Notes: generated by a model not told the origin, from the sequence alone. A stretch of DNA of 64,000 nt from Hirsutella rhossiliensis (GCF_020360975.1 NW_025408670.1:5828001-5892000); one strand, 5' to 3'. Counted from the first letter of the stretch, positions 1-14,255 are shown. Program-made: numbers and translations.

Positions 1-1139
1 AATTACGAGCAGAACGGATACCCTATTGCCTATTTTGGCCTAGCGGTTCTAAAGATATCCGCGATACGAGAATAGGTAGGGCATAGAACATTCTAGTTAA
101 ATCTACTACTTATAGTAGAACCTATAGTCTTACGTTAACTATCACGCTATAATTAGACTACCTACTAAGTTAGGAAGATATACTATAGATAGAGCTTTTT
201 AAGCACTATAGAATATACTAGAAAGCTAACTAATTAGTCTACTAGTAGGCGAGCAATAGTCTATAAAAGACGAAGGATTTCCCTAGGAGTAGTAGATAGA
301 ATAAGTAAGTTCGTAAGCATCTTTTGCAACGCTATTCTTTTAATATATTATTTAGCCCCTTATATGCTCGTTATAAATTCCGGACGAAATCCTACCCTAT
401 ACTCCTTCGACCGATCTTTCTACTTACGTTATCGATTACCCGATTCTACGCTTATTACTTATACCTTCTTATAGTTATAAACTTTATTTATAGCTAGCTA
501 AGAAAGAAGTAAAAGGACTTTAGCTTATTATCTTAAGTCAGCTAAGGGAGCGGCTTTTATATTAATAGTATCGCCGCTATAACTAGCGTTATAGAGGTTA
601 TAAAGGTTAACGTTAGTCTTATAAATAGCTCCCTTAATATAGCGAGAACCTTATCTTTCTTACTAGCTATTATACTTTTAATCGCTTTTAAGATAGCTAT
701 AATACTTTTTATTTATCTAAGGAAGGTAAAGTACTCCTTTAAAGAAGTAATACCCTCTTTAAAAAGATATTTATTAAATCTATTAGTTAATAGCTTATAT
801 TATTATAAAGTAGGTAGAGGCGTATATATAGGTACCGTTTATAGGATAATATAAATAAGCTATATAAAGCTCTTTTATATATAGCGAGCTTATATATATA
901 TATATAAGATCTAGCCCTTTATATATAACTATATAGCTTAGGCTATAGCCTAAGCTTATAACTTATAATAGTTAAAGACTTTTATAATAAGGCTTAATAT
1001 AGTTATTAAAGAAAACTAACTTTTCCTTTATTTTAATTATTTTTCTAACTTTTATCTTATACTTATAAAAGATAGTTCTTATAAAGTATTTATAGTAGGC
1101 TAGCTTTTTAAGCCTTTATTAGTAAGGAAGGTATATAAA

Positions 1140-2570
1140 AGAGACCTTTTAGACTTACTAGTAAACTAAAAGTAGCTAGAAAAACACCCCTTTAAAGACT
1201 AGTCTTTCTAGGCTTAGAAAGACTACCTAGCCTTATATAAAGAGATAGGGTCTTTTAAAGAGGTCCTTAAGGAAAAGGTAAAAGGAAAATAAGTCCTTAG
1301 CTATAAAACTAATAAATATAGCTTCCTTTAAAAGTATAAAGCTAAGCTAGTTATTTATAGGAACTAATAAGAAAAAAGGGATCTTCTTACTAAGGAAACT
1401 ACCTTAGTAAGGATATCTTTTTAGACCCTTATAGCTATAATAGTAGAATTTAACCTTAAACTTAATTAAATAAATACTATTAACGCCTTTATTTACTACC
1501 CTCTTAAAGAAGAAGAAGTTATTTATATATATCTTCCCCTTAGGTTTTAATAGCTAGGAAAGGTTCTATAGCTTAAGAAAGCTTTATATAGACTATAAAG
1601 ATTACCCTTTCTTTAATAATAGTATTTAATAGGTTCCCTTAAAGCCCTAGGCTTTAAGAACGTTCCTTAAAAACTATATATAATATAGAAGGGTAAAATT
1701 ACTATCTTTTTCTATATTAACGATATTATCTAAGCTTACTTAAAAGAGGAAGAAGTAACTACTAAGGAGGCTATAAAAGGCTTAAAATAAAAGTATAAGA
1801 TAACCTAGCTAAGGGAGCTAAAGTAGTTCCTAAGGATATAAATCCTTTAAAATAGGTCCTAATAAACTATCTAGCTTACTTAAGATACCTATATTAATAA
1901 GGTTACTTATAAATTCCTCTATAGTTCCCTTAATAAGAAGCTTCCCTTTATACCTATAATAAATAAAGAGCTTTTACTTAATCTATCTTTTTAAGCTAAG
2001 GAGTAAGAGAAATACTTATATTAATAAAAGGTAGGCTCCTTACTTTTTTTAGCTATTTCTACTAAACTAAATATCTCTTTTACGGTCTCTTAGCTAGCTA
2101 GGTATAACTAGAATCCTAGCCCTAGGTACTAAGAAGTAGTAAATAAAGCTATCTTTTATCTCTATTTAATAAGATTATATAGTCTATACTTAGGAGGGTA
2201 GGAAAGGAAACTAGCTATTAAAGTTATCCTTTATTTAAGCGATTCGTCCTTTATAGATAATTCCTTAGATAGAAAGAGCTTATAAGGGTATATTATATCT
2301 CTTTTTAAAGGATCTATTACTTAAAGAGCTTTAAAGTAAGCTACTATTTTAACTTTAAGTATAGAGGTAAAGCTACTAGCTCCTTTAAAAGCTATAAAGG
2401 AAGCTATTTTCCTTAGCTAGCTACTTATATCTTTATAAATATAAATTCCGTCCCTATTATTAATAGAATATAATAATATATAAACTATATAAATTCTTAT
2501 AAAAAACGAAAAGCTATTAATATAGCTATAGTATATCGATATCTATTAGTACTAGTTATACTAAAAGGTC
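1140..2570 (+). mobile_element. Copia-type retrotransposon relic (reverse transcriptase/RNase H part)
   Basis: One forward frame still carries Ty1/Copia landmarks although it is full of TAA/TAG stops. Positions 1581-1607 read ALYRL*RLP, corresponding to the Copia ALYGLKQ box. Positions 1701-1730 read TIFFYINDII, the YVDD polymerase box with Val changed to Ile and the first Asp changed to Asn. Positions 2532-2543 read YIDI, matching the KHIDIRYH region of Copia RNase H. All three lie in the same frame over more than 950 bp, so decay was by substitution rather than indels. The substitutions at the polymerase box are TG to TA, as expected for RIP. The outer limits are approximate and I did not find its LTRs. 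Confidence 0.7.
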
Positions 2571-3768
2571 TAAAAGGGACTTATTTTTATCTATTAAGTT
2601 TTAATAGTTAGGTTTTAATAGTATTAATAAAAGTAAACAGTCTTATAATACTCTTACTATAATAAAAGCTAGCTATCTTTTTATAGTAAATAAAGCTAGA
2701 AGACTTCTAAGAGAAGCTATCCTTAAAAGCTTACTTTAAGAGTTTATAAAAGGAGATAATAGTATATATAAAAAGGTAACGTTTATAGCTAAAGAAAAGG
2801 AAGAGGTTTTTCCCTTTAAAGGGCCCCTTATTTTAATTAGGTTTTTCCCTTCTAAGAAGGCCCTCTTTCTTATAGGACTTTCCTTTCTTTAAGCTCTTAT
2901 TCCTTAAGTAAGTTTAAAAGAGCCTAGGGACCTAAAAGGGCCTTTACTTTCCTTAAGTAAAGAGATAAGTATAAAGCTAAGAACCTCCTCTATATACTTA
3001 CTAGCTTAAAGCTATATTAGCTATACCCTTAAGGGGTAAGCTATAGCTAAGGGTATATATCGTAAAGCGTAGCTTAATTTTATAGTTCTTAGAGATATCC
3101 CTTAGTAAAAGGGACCTAGGAAGCTAAAAATATTTAGTATAAAAGAAGGAAGAAGGAGCTAAAAAGAGGTATAAAAAGAAAGGTAAAGGTAAGAAGGGAA
3201 GTAAAAGTAATAATAGCTTCTTATAAAAGTAGCGAGAAATAAAACGGATATACTAGTAACGGCTAGAATAAAGGGGAAAAACTAGTAAAAAGCTTAGTAG
3301 TTAAAAGGATATTAGTAGCTTCTTTAAGTAGGATCTTCTTTATTAATTAAGATACTAAATAGGTATAAAAAAGGGTATTAAATAAAGGAAAGAAAGAAAA
3401 TTAAGGTAATATAGTAATTACTCTCCTACTATAATTACTACCCCTATAAGAATTAAATATCTTTATACTACCTATCTAACCCCTTACTTTTAATTTTGCC
3501 TTTATATATTTTATATATACTTTTTATTTCTCTCTTTACGAGAATAATAGCTAGGTAAGGTAGAAGGGTTAGTTTAGGTAAAAGGCTTATAGTAAAAGAA
3601 AGAAAGATATAAAGGGAGATAGTATAAAATATAAAGAAATATAGCTAAAAAGGTAACTATAGTTAAATAAAAAAAAAGAGAAAAAAAGAATCTTTTTTTT
3701 CTTAGCTAAATAATTTATATAAGGGAAAGATATTATATAATATATTATATAATTTCTATCTTATAATA

Positions 3769-4128
3769 ATATTAGTTTATATCTTACTAAGACCTTTATT
3801 AAGTTATAATAACTACCCCCTTAATAAATACTAATTACTAGCTTAACTATTATATTATAAAAGGTATTTTCTTCTTAATATATTATTATATTAAGAAAGC
3901 TATTATAATTACTTATAATAGTACTATTATAAGCTTTTAATATAACTAAAGTAATATATAGTTTTAATAACTATAAATAGCTTTATTTTAAGCCTTATAT
4001 ATATTAATAGTACTTATAGTATAATAATAATATAATAAGTAAGTATTATAGTTTTTATAATAGTCTATAATACTTAAAAGGGTATATTATAACTTAATAA
4101 GGGTCTTAGTAAGCTATAAACTAATATA
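3769..4128. repeat. MITE-like inverted repeat in the AT-rich island
   Basis: The stretch starting at about 3,769 (ATTAGTTTAT then CTTACTAAGACC) recurs as its reverse complement ending near 4,128, with arms of roughly 50 bp or more that match except for a few positions. The enclosed segment is about 360 bp and has no coding capacity. This is the size and form of a MITE, or of a hairpin made by two inverted repeat fragments. It lies just left of the Gypsy LTR that starts at 4,152. Both arms are RIP-mutated. Confidence 0.5.
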
Positions 4129-4151
4129 TAGTATAAAGGCTTTTACCTTAT

Positions 4152-4621
4152 TATAACGACCGGTATTATTCCTAAGGGATAAACCTATCGAGGGGTTTAT
4201 ATTAATAAATATAATAGGGCGTAGTCTAAGTAATAATAAGTATATTACGTTAGTAATAAGTCGGAGGTTATAGACTATAGACTATAACTAGGTAATTAAA
4301 ATTAAAGATAGAATCGTAATAAAGATCTATATTAAAAGCTAGAGAGCTATCTATTTAAAGGAGTAAAAGTAAGTAGCTATATATACCTATAGAGACTATC
4401 CTTAGATTACGGTCCTAGCCGTAATCCCCTTTATAGCTTACTATAGCTTACTTATAAGCTATGCTTTTAAGTAGTAATCTATCTATATAAAGCTTACTTA
4501 GCTTATATACGCTTTAGGTAAGCTAAGCCTAAGTAACTTCTTATCTTAACTATTATTCCGAGCCGCCTTATTACGTAAACGTAGCCGGCTCTTTAATAGC
4601 CCGCTAACTATAGTCGTAATA
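4152..4621 (-). repeat. Gypsy LTR copy 1 (downstream LTR of the minus-strand element)
   Basis: It begins TATAACGAC and ends GTCGTAATA, a short imperfect inverted repeat as expected for LTR ends after RIP of TG...CA termini. It aligns over its full length to 11,515-11,984, with mostly transition differences. Confidence 0.85.
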
Positions 4622-7600
4622 TAATATCTCCCTTCCTTTTAGTCTTATCTATAAGACCTACTACTACCTTAGCCGCCGTATATAAATATACCCTTATCGC
4701 GCGTATATATATTCCCTATTTTATCCTTTTTATCCCTTAGGATATACTACTAATAGTATATCTAGTCGCGTATTAAAGGATCGTTCTCGTAAGACCCTTA
4801 AGCGTATTCGTTTAGCTAAGTCTATTAATCGTCTTAGTTTCGACGTTATACTATATTCTTTTTATTCGTCGCGCGGCTTCCGCTATAAAATACTAGAGAA
4901 ATCTTCTAAGTATACTAAATATATATAGCGGGGTCGTTCCTACGATATATTAGGCGTAGCGATTAGCTTTTATAGGTAACTTCGTTATCTTACTTATTAT
5001 TTATAGCTAACGTATTTCTTAGTATCCTAAATAAATCTAAAGTCCGATCGATTAAATAAAGAAGAAGAAATTACTAAGGAGTAAATATTAAAAGCTTAAG
5101 CCGACCTAAATAAAGCCTTAGCTCGTTTAGCGCGGCTTTGCTATTAAAAGCGCTAGCTAAAGATAAAGGGTACTAAGATAGTCCGTTAGGGCCTTTATTC
5201 CTTAGATAACCTTAATAAGGCTAAGCGCTAAGAATCTAGAGTAGTAGTCGATATTTAATTTATAGGTAGATTTAATATAATTAATTAGAATACTATTAGT
5301 TCGTTAGGCGATTTTATAATACTTAAGGTAGTTTTTACTAGTAGAACTATTAAAGTAGAGAACTATAATAGGTTAAGTACTTAAGTAGTTCCTAAGTATT
5401 TTCCTTTAGTTTATATCCCTTTTACTTAATAAGGTATTCTTATTACTAACCTTATTTTCTTATACTTAGTATTTATTCTACTTTATATTCTTAATCGTCG
5501 TCGACTTTAATTTTTTCCTATAGTTTAGCGTTTTATAGCGCTAGTTCTAATAATAAGATATAAAATATTAGGTATATCTATATTATTATTAGTAGTAAAA
5601 GTTTATAGTTAACTTTTAAAATAGTTTTCTTAACCTTAAACGGTCTAAGTTTCTTAAAATTTAATTTATTACTTAGTCGTTTTATTTTAATATTTCGTTA
5701 TATAAGGTAGACTATATCTCCCTCTTAAAAGATTAGTCCCTATAATCTTTTCTAATTATAGTAAGTAGATATTCGTTCTTTAATAAATTAAAGTTCTTAT
5801 TATATTTCTTTATATAATTTTTATAGCTAATCTACTTATAGTATCGCTTATTCCGCTTATAGTCCTTATTAAGTAACCTTAAATACTTCTAGGTTATATC
5901 TATAATTAGCGTATACTAGTAAGAGCTTAGTTATTTCCGTAACTAAGCTATTATAAGCTAGTTACGCTATTAGTAGCTATTTAACTTAATTATTTTATTC
6001 GTAACTAATATAATATCGTAAATATTATTTAAGCGTTTAGTTAAGTCGTTTTATTTATCTATCTATTTATAGGTAATAAGCTATACTAAGCTTATATTTC
6101 GTCCTTAATTATACTATAAGAGCTTACTAAAACTTAGCTATAAATATACTTTCTTTATTAAAGATAATCTTATTTAGTAGTCTATAATTACTAATAATAG
6201 TTCGTAGGAATATATATACTAGCTCTTTTATATTACTTACTTCTTTATATAATAATAAGTACTTATACTTTATTAGTCTATTAGTAATAACGAATATACT
6301 ATTATACTTAACGTTAGTTATAGGTGCTTTTAATAGTAGTAGCTTTATAATATAGTCGAAAGCTATTAAATCCTATAGTTTTTCTAGTACTAGTAGCGGT
6401 TATAATTCTCTATATAGTTTATATCGTTTAGCTTTACTTTATACGTAAAGTTCGTATTCTTTAATAACTTATCGTACTACTTCTTTAAGCTATAAGAAGT
6501 TATATTATTATTTAATCTATTCTATTATTCTTTAGATTCCTTAGTATTTATATATTAAATATTTATATATATCTTATATAACTTTATCTTATAATTCTAG
6601 TAGTATCTAGATTTTATTTTTATATATTAAAACTTCTAAATATTCTATATTATATCCGTTTAGTACTTTATATTCTTTTATTTATTTTAGGATCTTTTAG
6701 TATATTAAGTCGTTAGGTTATACTTTAAATATTATATTTAGCTATTATTACTAGTAGTTCCTATTTTTATTAATTTCTAAGAGCTATCCTTTCGCTATAG
6801 GTACTCCTATATCGTAGTTACTTCGTCGACTAAAGGTATTAGCTTAACCGTTTTCTATTCCTTTTTTATAGATTATTTTATAGTTAAATTCTAATAAATA
6901 TTCGGCCTATTAAATCTATCGTTTATTTAACTATTACGTTATTATAAAATATAAGATATTCTTATAATCTATATAGACCTTAACTTTATATTTACTTCTA
7001 AGAAGGTAGCATCGAAATTCCTTAAAAGCTTAAATAATTATAAGGAATTCTTTATTATAGATAGGGTAATTAAGTTCTACGCTATATAGCTTTTTCGAGT
7101 AAAATATAATTAGTTATAGTTTTCCTTTATTATCTTTTTATCCGATTTATACTCCTAAAGTAAAGTCTAATATATTAGTTTTAAGTTCGATTTATTATTT
7201 TAAATTAAAGGTAGTTAAGACTAGTTCTTATATAATTATAGTTTTAATATATTTAAAAGCTTTATTAGCTTTATCGTCCTATATAAATTCTTTTTCTTTC
7301 TTTATTAAGTTATATAGTAGTACTATAATCTTTCCGAAATCTTTAATAAATCGTTAATAGTAATTTATAAATCCTAGGAAACTTTATATATCTTTAACAT
7401 TCTTTAATATTAGCTATTCTTTAATTAAGTTAATCTTATCTTATTATATTTATATCTCTCTTAGTAAGATCGTATATCTAAGGAAGTTTACTTCTTATAT
7501 ATAGAACTTACTTTTCTTTAGTTTAACTAGTAACTTTATATTCTAAAGTACGTAGAGTACCTTATAAATATATTCCTTATATTCTTCTAAGGTATCTAAG

Positions 7601-10600
7601 AAGATTAAGATATTATCTAGGTATACTACTATAAAGATATCTAAGTATTTATATAAGATATTATTAATTATCTATTAGAAGGTAGCTAGTATATTTATAA
7701 GTTTAAATAGTATTATTAGATATTTAAATAGTCCGAATTTTATTTTAAAGGCTATTATCTATTTATATCCCTTTTTTATATATATTAAGTTATAAGCGCC
7801 TTTAAGATTAAGGGCTATAAACTATTTTTTACTATATAATCGATCTTATAGTTTTAATATAAGCGGTAATAGTATTCGGTCCTTTATTATAATATCGTTT
7901 AAGCGTTTATAGTTAATAACTAGTTATAGCTTACTATTTTTCTTTAAAATAAATATAACTAGGTAGCCTACTTTAGATATAAACGTTTATATATATCCCT
8001 TTTATAGATTCTTATTAAGGTAGTCGTATAGCGTTTATAATTACTTTTCGTTTAAGTTATAGATTTTATAAAACGTCGGCGTTATTCTATCCTTAAGATA
8101 AATTTCGTAGTCTTATTAGCTATATTTAGGTAACCCTATCTTAAGTTCTTTCTTAAAGAGTTTATTATATTTCCGGTATTCCTAAGGGATATTCTTTATT
8201 CTATCTTATAGGCTTTATTCTTTCTTTTAAGAGCTAGTTTCTCTTAACTTAAGCTCTTTATTAATTTATTTAAGGTCTTTCCTTAGAGTAGTAATAACTC
8301 TTTAAATCTTTATATTATATCCTTTATTCTATTTATATTAGATACTAGGTTATATAGCTATATTAGTTAGTATATAGGTCTTATTAGTCGATTTTTATTA
8401 TATCTATTAGTTTAGTTACTATCTTTATTTATATTACTAAAGCCTATAATAATTTACTTAAACGGTTATCCTTTTTATCTTATTAGTAGCTAAATTATTA
8501 TAAAATTTTACTTTCTCTTAAATCTACTAGTCCTAGAAGCTTATATCCTCGTTTTAATATAGCTAGCTAGTTTTTTAGTTAATTAATAGGTTGCTCTCTT
8601 ATAGCTATAGAAGCCTTAATATAAGGTTATATTCTTTAATATCTATAATATTAAAGTTAACTTATTTATTATAGCCTTAAATATTAATATCGAGGTAATT
8701 AATCTCTATATTAATAATTCCGTTATTATAGTTAAAGGCCTCTCCTTTAATATTTATAAGTTTATATAGATCTATCTTATATCTCTATATAAGTTAGTAA
8801 CGATTAACGACTTTAAGTAAAACGTAATTACCTATTACGCTATAGTCTAAAAGTATATATATATAATATCCCGCGATTTAAATATCTAATACTATTTAGT
8901 CGCTATAGCTTACTATTACTATATATAGGGTCCTTAGATCTTATTATATTATACTAGTCTATAGCCCTTTTATAAATAGCGTACCTTATTTTTTACTTAG
9001 TCTTTATTTATTTTATTTAAGTATTCTTCTTTAATTTATTATTAATATTATTTCTTTATATTTTTATTATATAGTATTATATTAAGGCTTAAGAGACTAA
9101 TTTCTTATAGCTTATTAAAGATTTCTTATTTCTTAACGCTATATCGTTTATATTATACTACTTTATAGTTAATTACGTACTATACTTTATAATTTTATTT
9201 ATTTTTATACTAAAGGTTAAGTTTTCGTTTAATATCTTTTTATTTTTCGCGTAGTATTTTTATATTAATTCTTCTTTAGTTAAATATAGCTTATAGCCTT
9301 TATATATATTACTAATAATCTTTTAGTATACCGTTATATTATTTATACTATACTTATACTTTTTCGTATTTATAAACTCTATAGTTTAAGTATATATATT
9401 TATTATAATCTTCTTTATTATATTTAACTTATTATATAAGTCTTTAAAAGATTAAGGGTTTAAATACTTTAAAGTAAGTAGCGTTATATTATTCTTTAAT
9501 TTTAGCGTATTTATAGATTTTATATATCTCTAAAAGATATCTTATTAATAAACTATAATTATTATAGTATTTAAGTAGTATACTATAATTAAGTTTTAAT
9601 AATATAACTTAGTTATTTAAGTAGCGTTAATCGATTTTCTAGTAGTTTAGTTCTATACTTAGGTAGGGTTTTAAAAGTACTTATCCTTTAACCTTAATTA
9701 AAAAAGCGTTATATTATACCTTTATTTAAAAGTATATTATATAATCTAAGTAGATATATAATATCTGTAAAATATACTTATAGTACTTATAAGTAAGTAG
9801 TATTTATAGATTATCTTTAAATTCTCCTTATAGTTACTATTCTCGTTATAGAGCTATAAAGGTATCGACTATAGTAATAGCTATAGTATAGTCTTCTTTA
9901 TATAGTACCGGTTAATATTAAATTAATATAGCTTATTAGTTTTCTATAAGAATTTAAAGCGTTTATTAAGTTTTAATTTTAAGTATTTCTTTAAATTCTT
10001 TAAAGTATAAAGCGTATTCTCTAATTATAGTATTTTCCCTTAGTAGTAAGGGTAGTAGTATAAGTTTATTCTCGTTTTCTATTTCTCTAAGTATTTCTTA
10101 TTCTTTAAAGCTTATATTATTAATACTTTATTATTCCTCCTTAGGTTATTATCTAAGTTTCGTAAGTATAAGGGCTATATTTATATCTTCCTTATTATAT
10201 TATTTATAGACTACCTATTATTATTATTAATTTTTATTTTATATATCTTCTTAGAATCGTTTACTATTCTTCTTAATCTAGTCTTAAGAGACTCTTTTAA
10301 AATAAGGGTATTCTAGTTCTATAAATTTAACTTATTTTTATATTTTAAGATCCCTTTATTATATTATTATAAGGGTCTTTTTTAATAGCTTTAAGAACTA
10401 TTTAGTACTATCCTTATTACTTAAGTATACTATATATTCGTCGTTATAGTATATAGTTTAACTAAGGAGTTTATACTTTAGTTTCTATCTATTAGTAGCG
10501 TTTAGGTATTTCTTACCTTCTAAGGCTAGTACTTAATAGGTTTTCTTTTCCTTATAAGGTTATCTATATTCTTTAAAGTAATATCTAAGTTTCCTATAGT

Positions 10601-11514
10601 TAAAATACTTTCCTTTACTTTTCTATATTATATCTAGATCTATCTTACCTAGGTTAGTTATATAAGTATAGGTAATAAGAGTTTCGCGCTTTTTTTTATA
10701 GTTAGCGCGTTAGTTAAAGTTATTCTTATAAAAAGGGTTTTAGTTTCCTCTTCCTTATTTCTTTTCTTAGCGTTATATATACTATCTATCGTCGATTTAT
10801 ACTACTATAGTAATATAGTCTAAGAGGTTATTAGGTCGATTTTCCTTATAAAGCTTATCCTTAACTTCTTCTTTAAGCCCGTTATAGAATCGTAATATAA
10901 GAGGTTCGTTGTCTTAATTAAGCTTTAAGGTAACTTAATAGAACTTTATAGTATAATTTAATATTAAGATCCTTTATCGGAGTTCTTAAAGTTTTTATTT
11001 AGCTTTTTATTCCTTATTAGTTATTTTAAATACCTTTATAATAGCTTCTTTAAATCCTTAGAAACTAGTAAAGACTTTATCTATTTCGTTATCTCGTCGC
11101 GCTAGTTAGTTATCGAGAAAGTCCCTTATAATAGGTCTAAACTAAGCGAGTACCGTTCTAAATAAATAATTTCCTATATAAAGTACCTTTTCGACTAGGT
11201 CTAAGAGTTTAAGAAGGTAAAACTAATAGTAGGCCTTAAGTTAAGTAAGAAAGTCTCGAAATATACTATAAGTACCGTCGAATAGTCCTAGCTATTTTAG
11301 TTTAACTATTTCTCTAAGGTCCCTAACTTATCTATTACCTCCTCCGTTCTTAAGTAACTATACCTTATATTAAAGGGTAATAATCTCGCGTATTATATCC
11401 TAAAGCGATATAGTAGCTCTAGAGTTAGTTAATCTAGCTTATTATATAAGTATATTAATAGTTACGATATTACTTAGAGTAACGCGGTATTATACTAAAT
11501 AAGAGCTTTTAACG

Positions 11515-11984
11515 TATAACGACTAGTATTATTCCTAAGGGATAAACCTATTAAGGGGTTTATATTAGTAGATATAATAGGGCGTAGTATAAGTAATAAT
11601 AAGTATATTACGTTAGTAATAAGTTAGAGGTCGTAGACTATAGACTATAACTAAGTAATTAGAATTAAAGATAGAATCGTAATAAAGATCTATATTAAAA
11701 GCTAGAGAGCTAACTATTTAAAGGAGTAAAAGTAGGTAGCTATATATACCTATAGAGACTATTCTTAGATTACGGTCTTAGCCGTAATCCCCTTCGTAGC
11801 TTACTATAGCTTACTCGTAAGCTATACTTTTAAGTAGTAATCTATCTATATAAGGCTTACTTAGCTTATATATACTTTAGGTAAGCTAAGCTTAAGTAAC
11901 TTCTCGTCCCGACTATTATTCCGAGCCGCCTTATTACGTAAATATAGCCGGCTCTCCTACGGCCCGCTAACTATAGTCGTAATA
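11515..11984 (-). repeat. Gypsy LTR copy 2 (upstream LTR of the minus-strand element)
   Basis: Same length and same ends as 4,152-4,621. It is followed directly by the first LTR-like repeat of the next element, so two elements abut at about 11,985. Confidence 0.85.
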
Positions 11985-12147
11985 CTTATATAGGACTAAA
12001 TTAAGGTCTAGGCTAAGTCTATATATAAGTAGCCTCCGCGCTTATATAGGCTAAGCTTATACTTCTCTTTCTTTTCCTCTTTATAGATTATTAACCTTCT
12101 TTTAATAAACTATACCTAAGCCTATACCTTTACTTACTTTATAATAA
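11985..12147 (+). repeat. LTR-like direct repeat, left copy
   Basis: It shares a long block containing GGTCTAGGCTAAGTCTATAT and AGTAGCCTCCGCGC, then GATTATTAACCTTCTTTTAA, with 14,256-14,417. The copies differ mainly by C/T and G/A changes. The outer limits are accurate to about 10 bp. Confidence 0.75.
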
Positions 12148-14255
12148 TATAATTTACCCTTTATTTTACCTTTTTTATATCCTTATATATAAGATAGCTA
12201 TTTTTAGCTACCTTTAAAGCTAACGTTTAATTACTTAGTTTAGTTAAACCGCCTACGCTAGTATATATATATATAAAATATCTATACTCTTATAATCGTA
12301 AAATTAAAGCGAACGTAATACTTAGTTTACTTAGGTAATTAAGAGCCTCTTATAATAGTAAGGCTTTATATAACTAAGAGTAGTACTACTATACCTTAGT
12401 AAGTTCGACGGCTCCTTTATAGAGCTTAAGCTATAGCTACTTTATATAAAAGCAAAGCTTTATATTAATAGTATTATAATAAGGGATATTTATACTTAAT
12501 TTAACTATCTTTATATAAGCCTATCCTTATACCTATAAAGGTATCTCTTATAGTCTTAAGGTATATAAGTAATAGCGGAATTTTAAGAAATTAAGGAATT
12601 ATATAAGACTATATAATAAAGGGGAAGAAGGAGTATAAGGTAGGACTTTTAACGGAATTTATTAGTAGTATATTAGTATATAAAAGAGGTATTAAAGATA
12701 ATAATTCTATCTCTATTTACTAGCGGATATACTACCTTATATAGATAATTATAGCTAAATAGAAGAACCTTTTAGGACTAGATTTAGGCTGCTATATAGC
12801 CCTAAGGCTAAGGAACTTAGTAGTACTTTAAGTATAGCTAGAAGTATCTTAGTTCTATTAATATTCGTATTTAAAGGAGGTTAATTATACTAGTATTCTT
12901 AAGAGGTCTAAGCTAGTATTTTAAGCTAGCTTTATTCCTTTAATTCTTAATTATATAATAACTAGTAACCTATTTAATATATAATAATATATTAAATAAT
13001 AAGCGATTCTTACTTTATAAGATAAGGTTTTATCTATAATTAATATACTACTTATTAGCTTATATAATTAAGAGAGTATATTATAGCTACTTTATTTATA
13101 GTAAGAAAATACTATTCTTTATATACCGTTTATATATACTAATATAAATAGACTAGCTAACCTCCTTATAAAGCTCTATATTAATTATAGCGAACTTAAT
13201 ATAGCTAAGTTAATAGGCTAAGAGCTTATAATACTTTATTAAAAGTAAAGTAAAGTTATTTTAGCCTACCTTATATAGTTTAAAGAAGTACTTTATTATA
13301 TAAATATATATAGCTAGCTTAATATAGTAAAGTATAATTACCTTATTATAAGCTTAAATATAAATTAGCGTACTTATTTAAGCAAAAGGTCTATACTACT
13401 AAATATATATACCGATCTTATCTACCTTCTTTATAAGCTTAATAGTAATAAGTTTCTTTTTTTATTTTCTTTTATAATATAAAAAAAAGATAACGCTAGT
13501 AATATTATAGATATCTCTATCTCTACCTTAAGGACTAAGAATAGAAAGAAGTAGCTATAGGAGGGTCGCTATATAGGCTATAGTAGTAAATCCTATTAGT
13601 TTTTAAAGTACCTACGCTAAGAAGCGCGGGTAAATATACTCTAAGTAGTAAAGGGGTATATATACTAAGACGGAAAGGAGGTTAGGTTTAACGATAGTAA
13701 CTCTAGTAATAAGTAATCTTAGTAACGCCTCTATAAGCTTCGTTAGCGTTCCCTTATATATAGTAGTAGCTACTATATAAACGGGACGTATACTTATAAG
13801 AACTAAAAAGGCAGCTAAGATATAAGAAGGCCGCTAATATAATATAGCTATAGTAAAAAGAAGTGCCTATATTGCCCTATATAAAAGGGAGCGGAGCCTT
13901 ATATACTAAAGTACTATCCCTTATATTATAGTACTAAGAGCTACTACTATACGCCGATATAAGGGGGGCGGGATACTATAAGCTTACTAAAGCTAGCTAC
14001 GCGCCGTTCTATATACCTTACTCCTTAGCTATAAGTACTAAAGCCCGACTCCTAGGGCGCGGCCCCTACTAATAATATAGTCTATCTAAGAAGCTTACTT
14101 AGGAGGGTATTATACGTTATTTACTAATGTTTTTTCCTCGACTAGGCGTACGTAGTCCGCGTAAGGGTTCCGTCCCCTTAAGCGCGGTATTGGGTATTAT
14201 TTAAAGTCGCGCCTCTTTAAAAGCTAGGTAGGGGTATAATATAAGGGCTTTTACC

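Larger units (their letters stand above)
4152..11984 (-). mobile_element. Ty3/Gypsy-type LTR retrotransposon, RIP-inactivated
   Basis: Two direct repeats of 470 bp (4,152-4,621 and 11,515-11,984) frame 6.9 kb of internal DNA, giving an element of about 7.8 kb, the normal size for a fungal Gypsy element. On the minus strand positions 7,635-7,600 read FIVVYLDNILIF, the reverse transcriptase YLDD box with the second Asp changed to Asn by a TG-to-TA change. The minus-strand orientation follows from this motif. Gag, protease and integrase are expected in the flanking internal DNA by the family's gene order, but stops are too dense for me to place them. The element is complete in length and dead in sequence. 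Confidence 0.82.
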
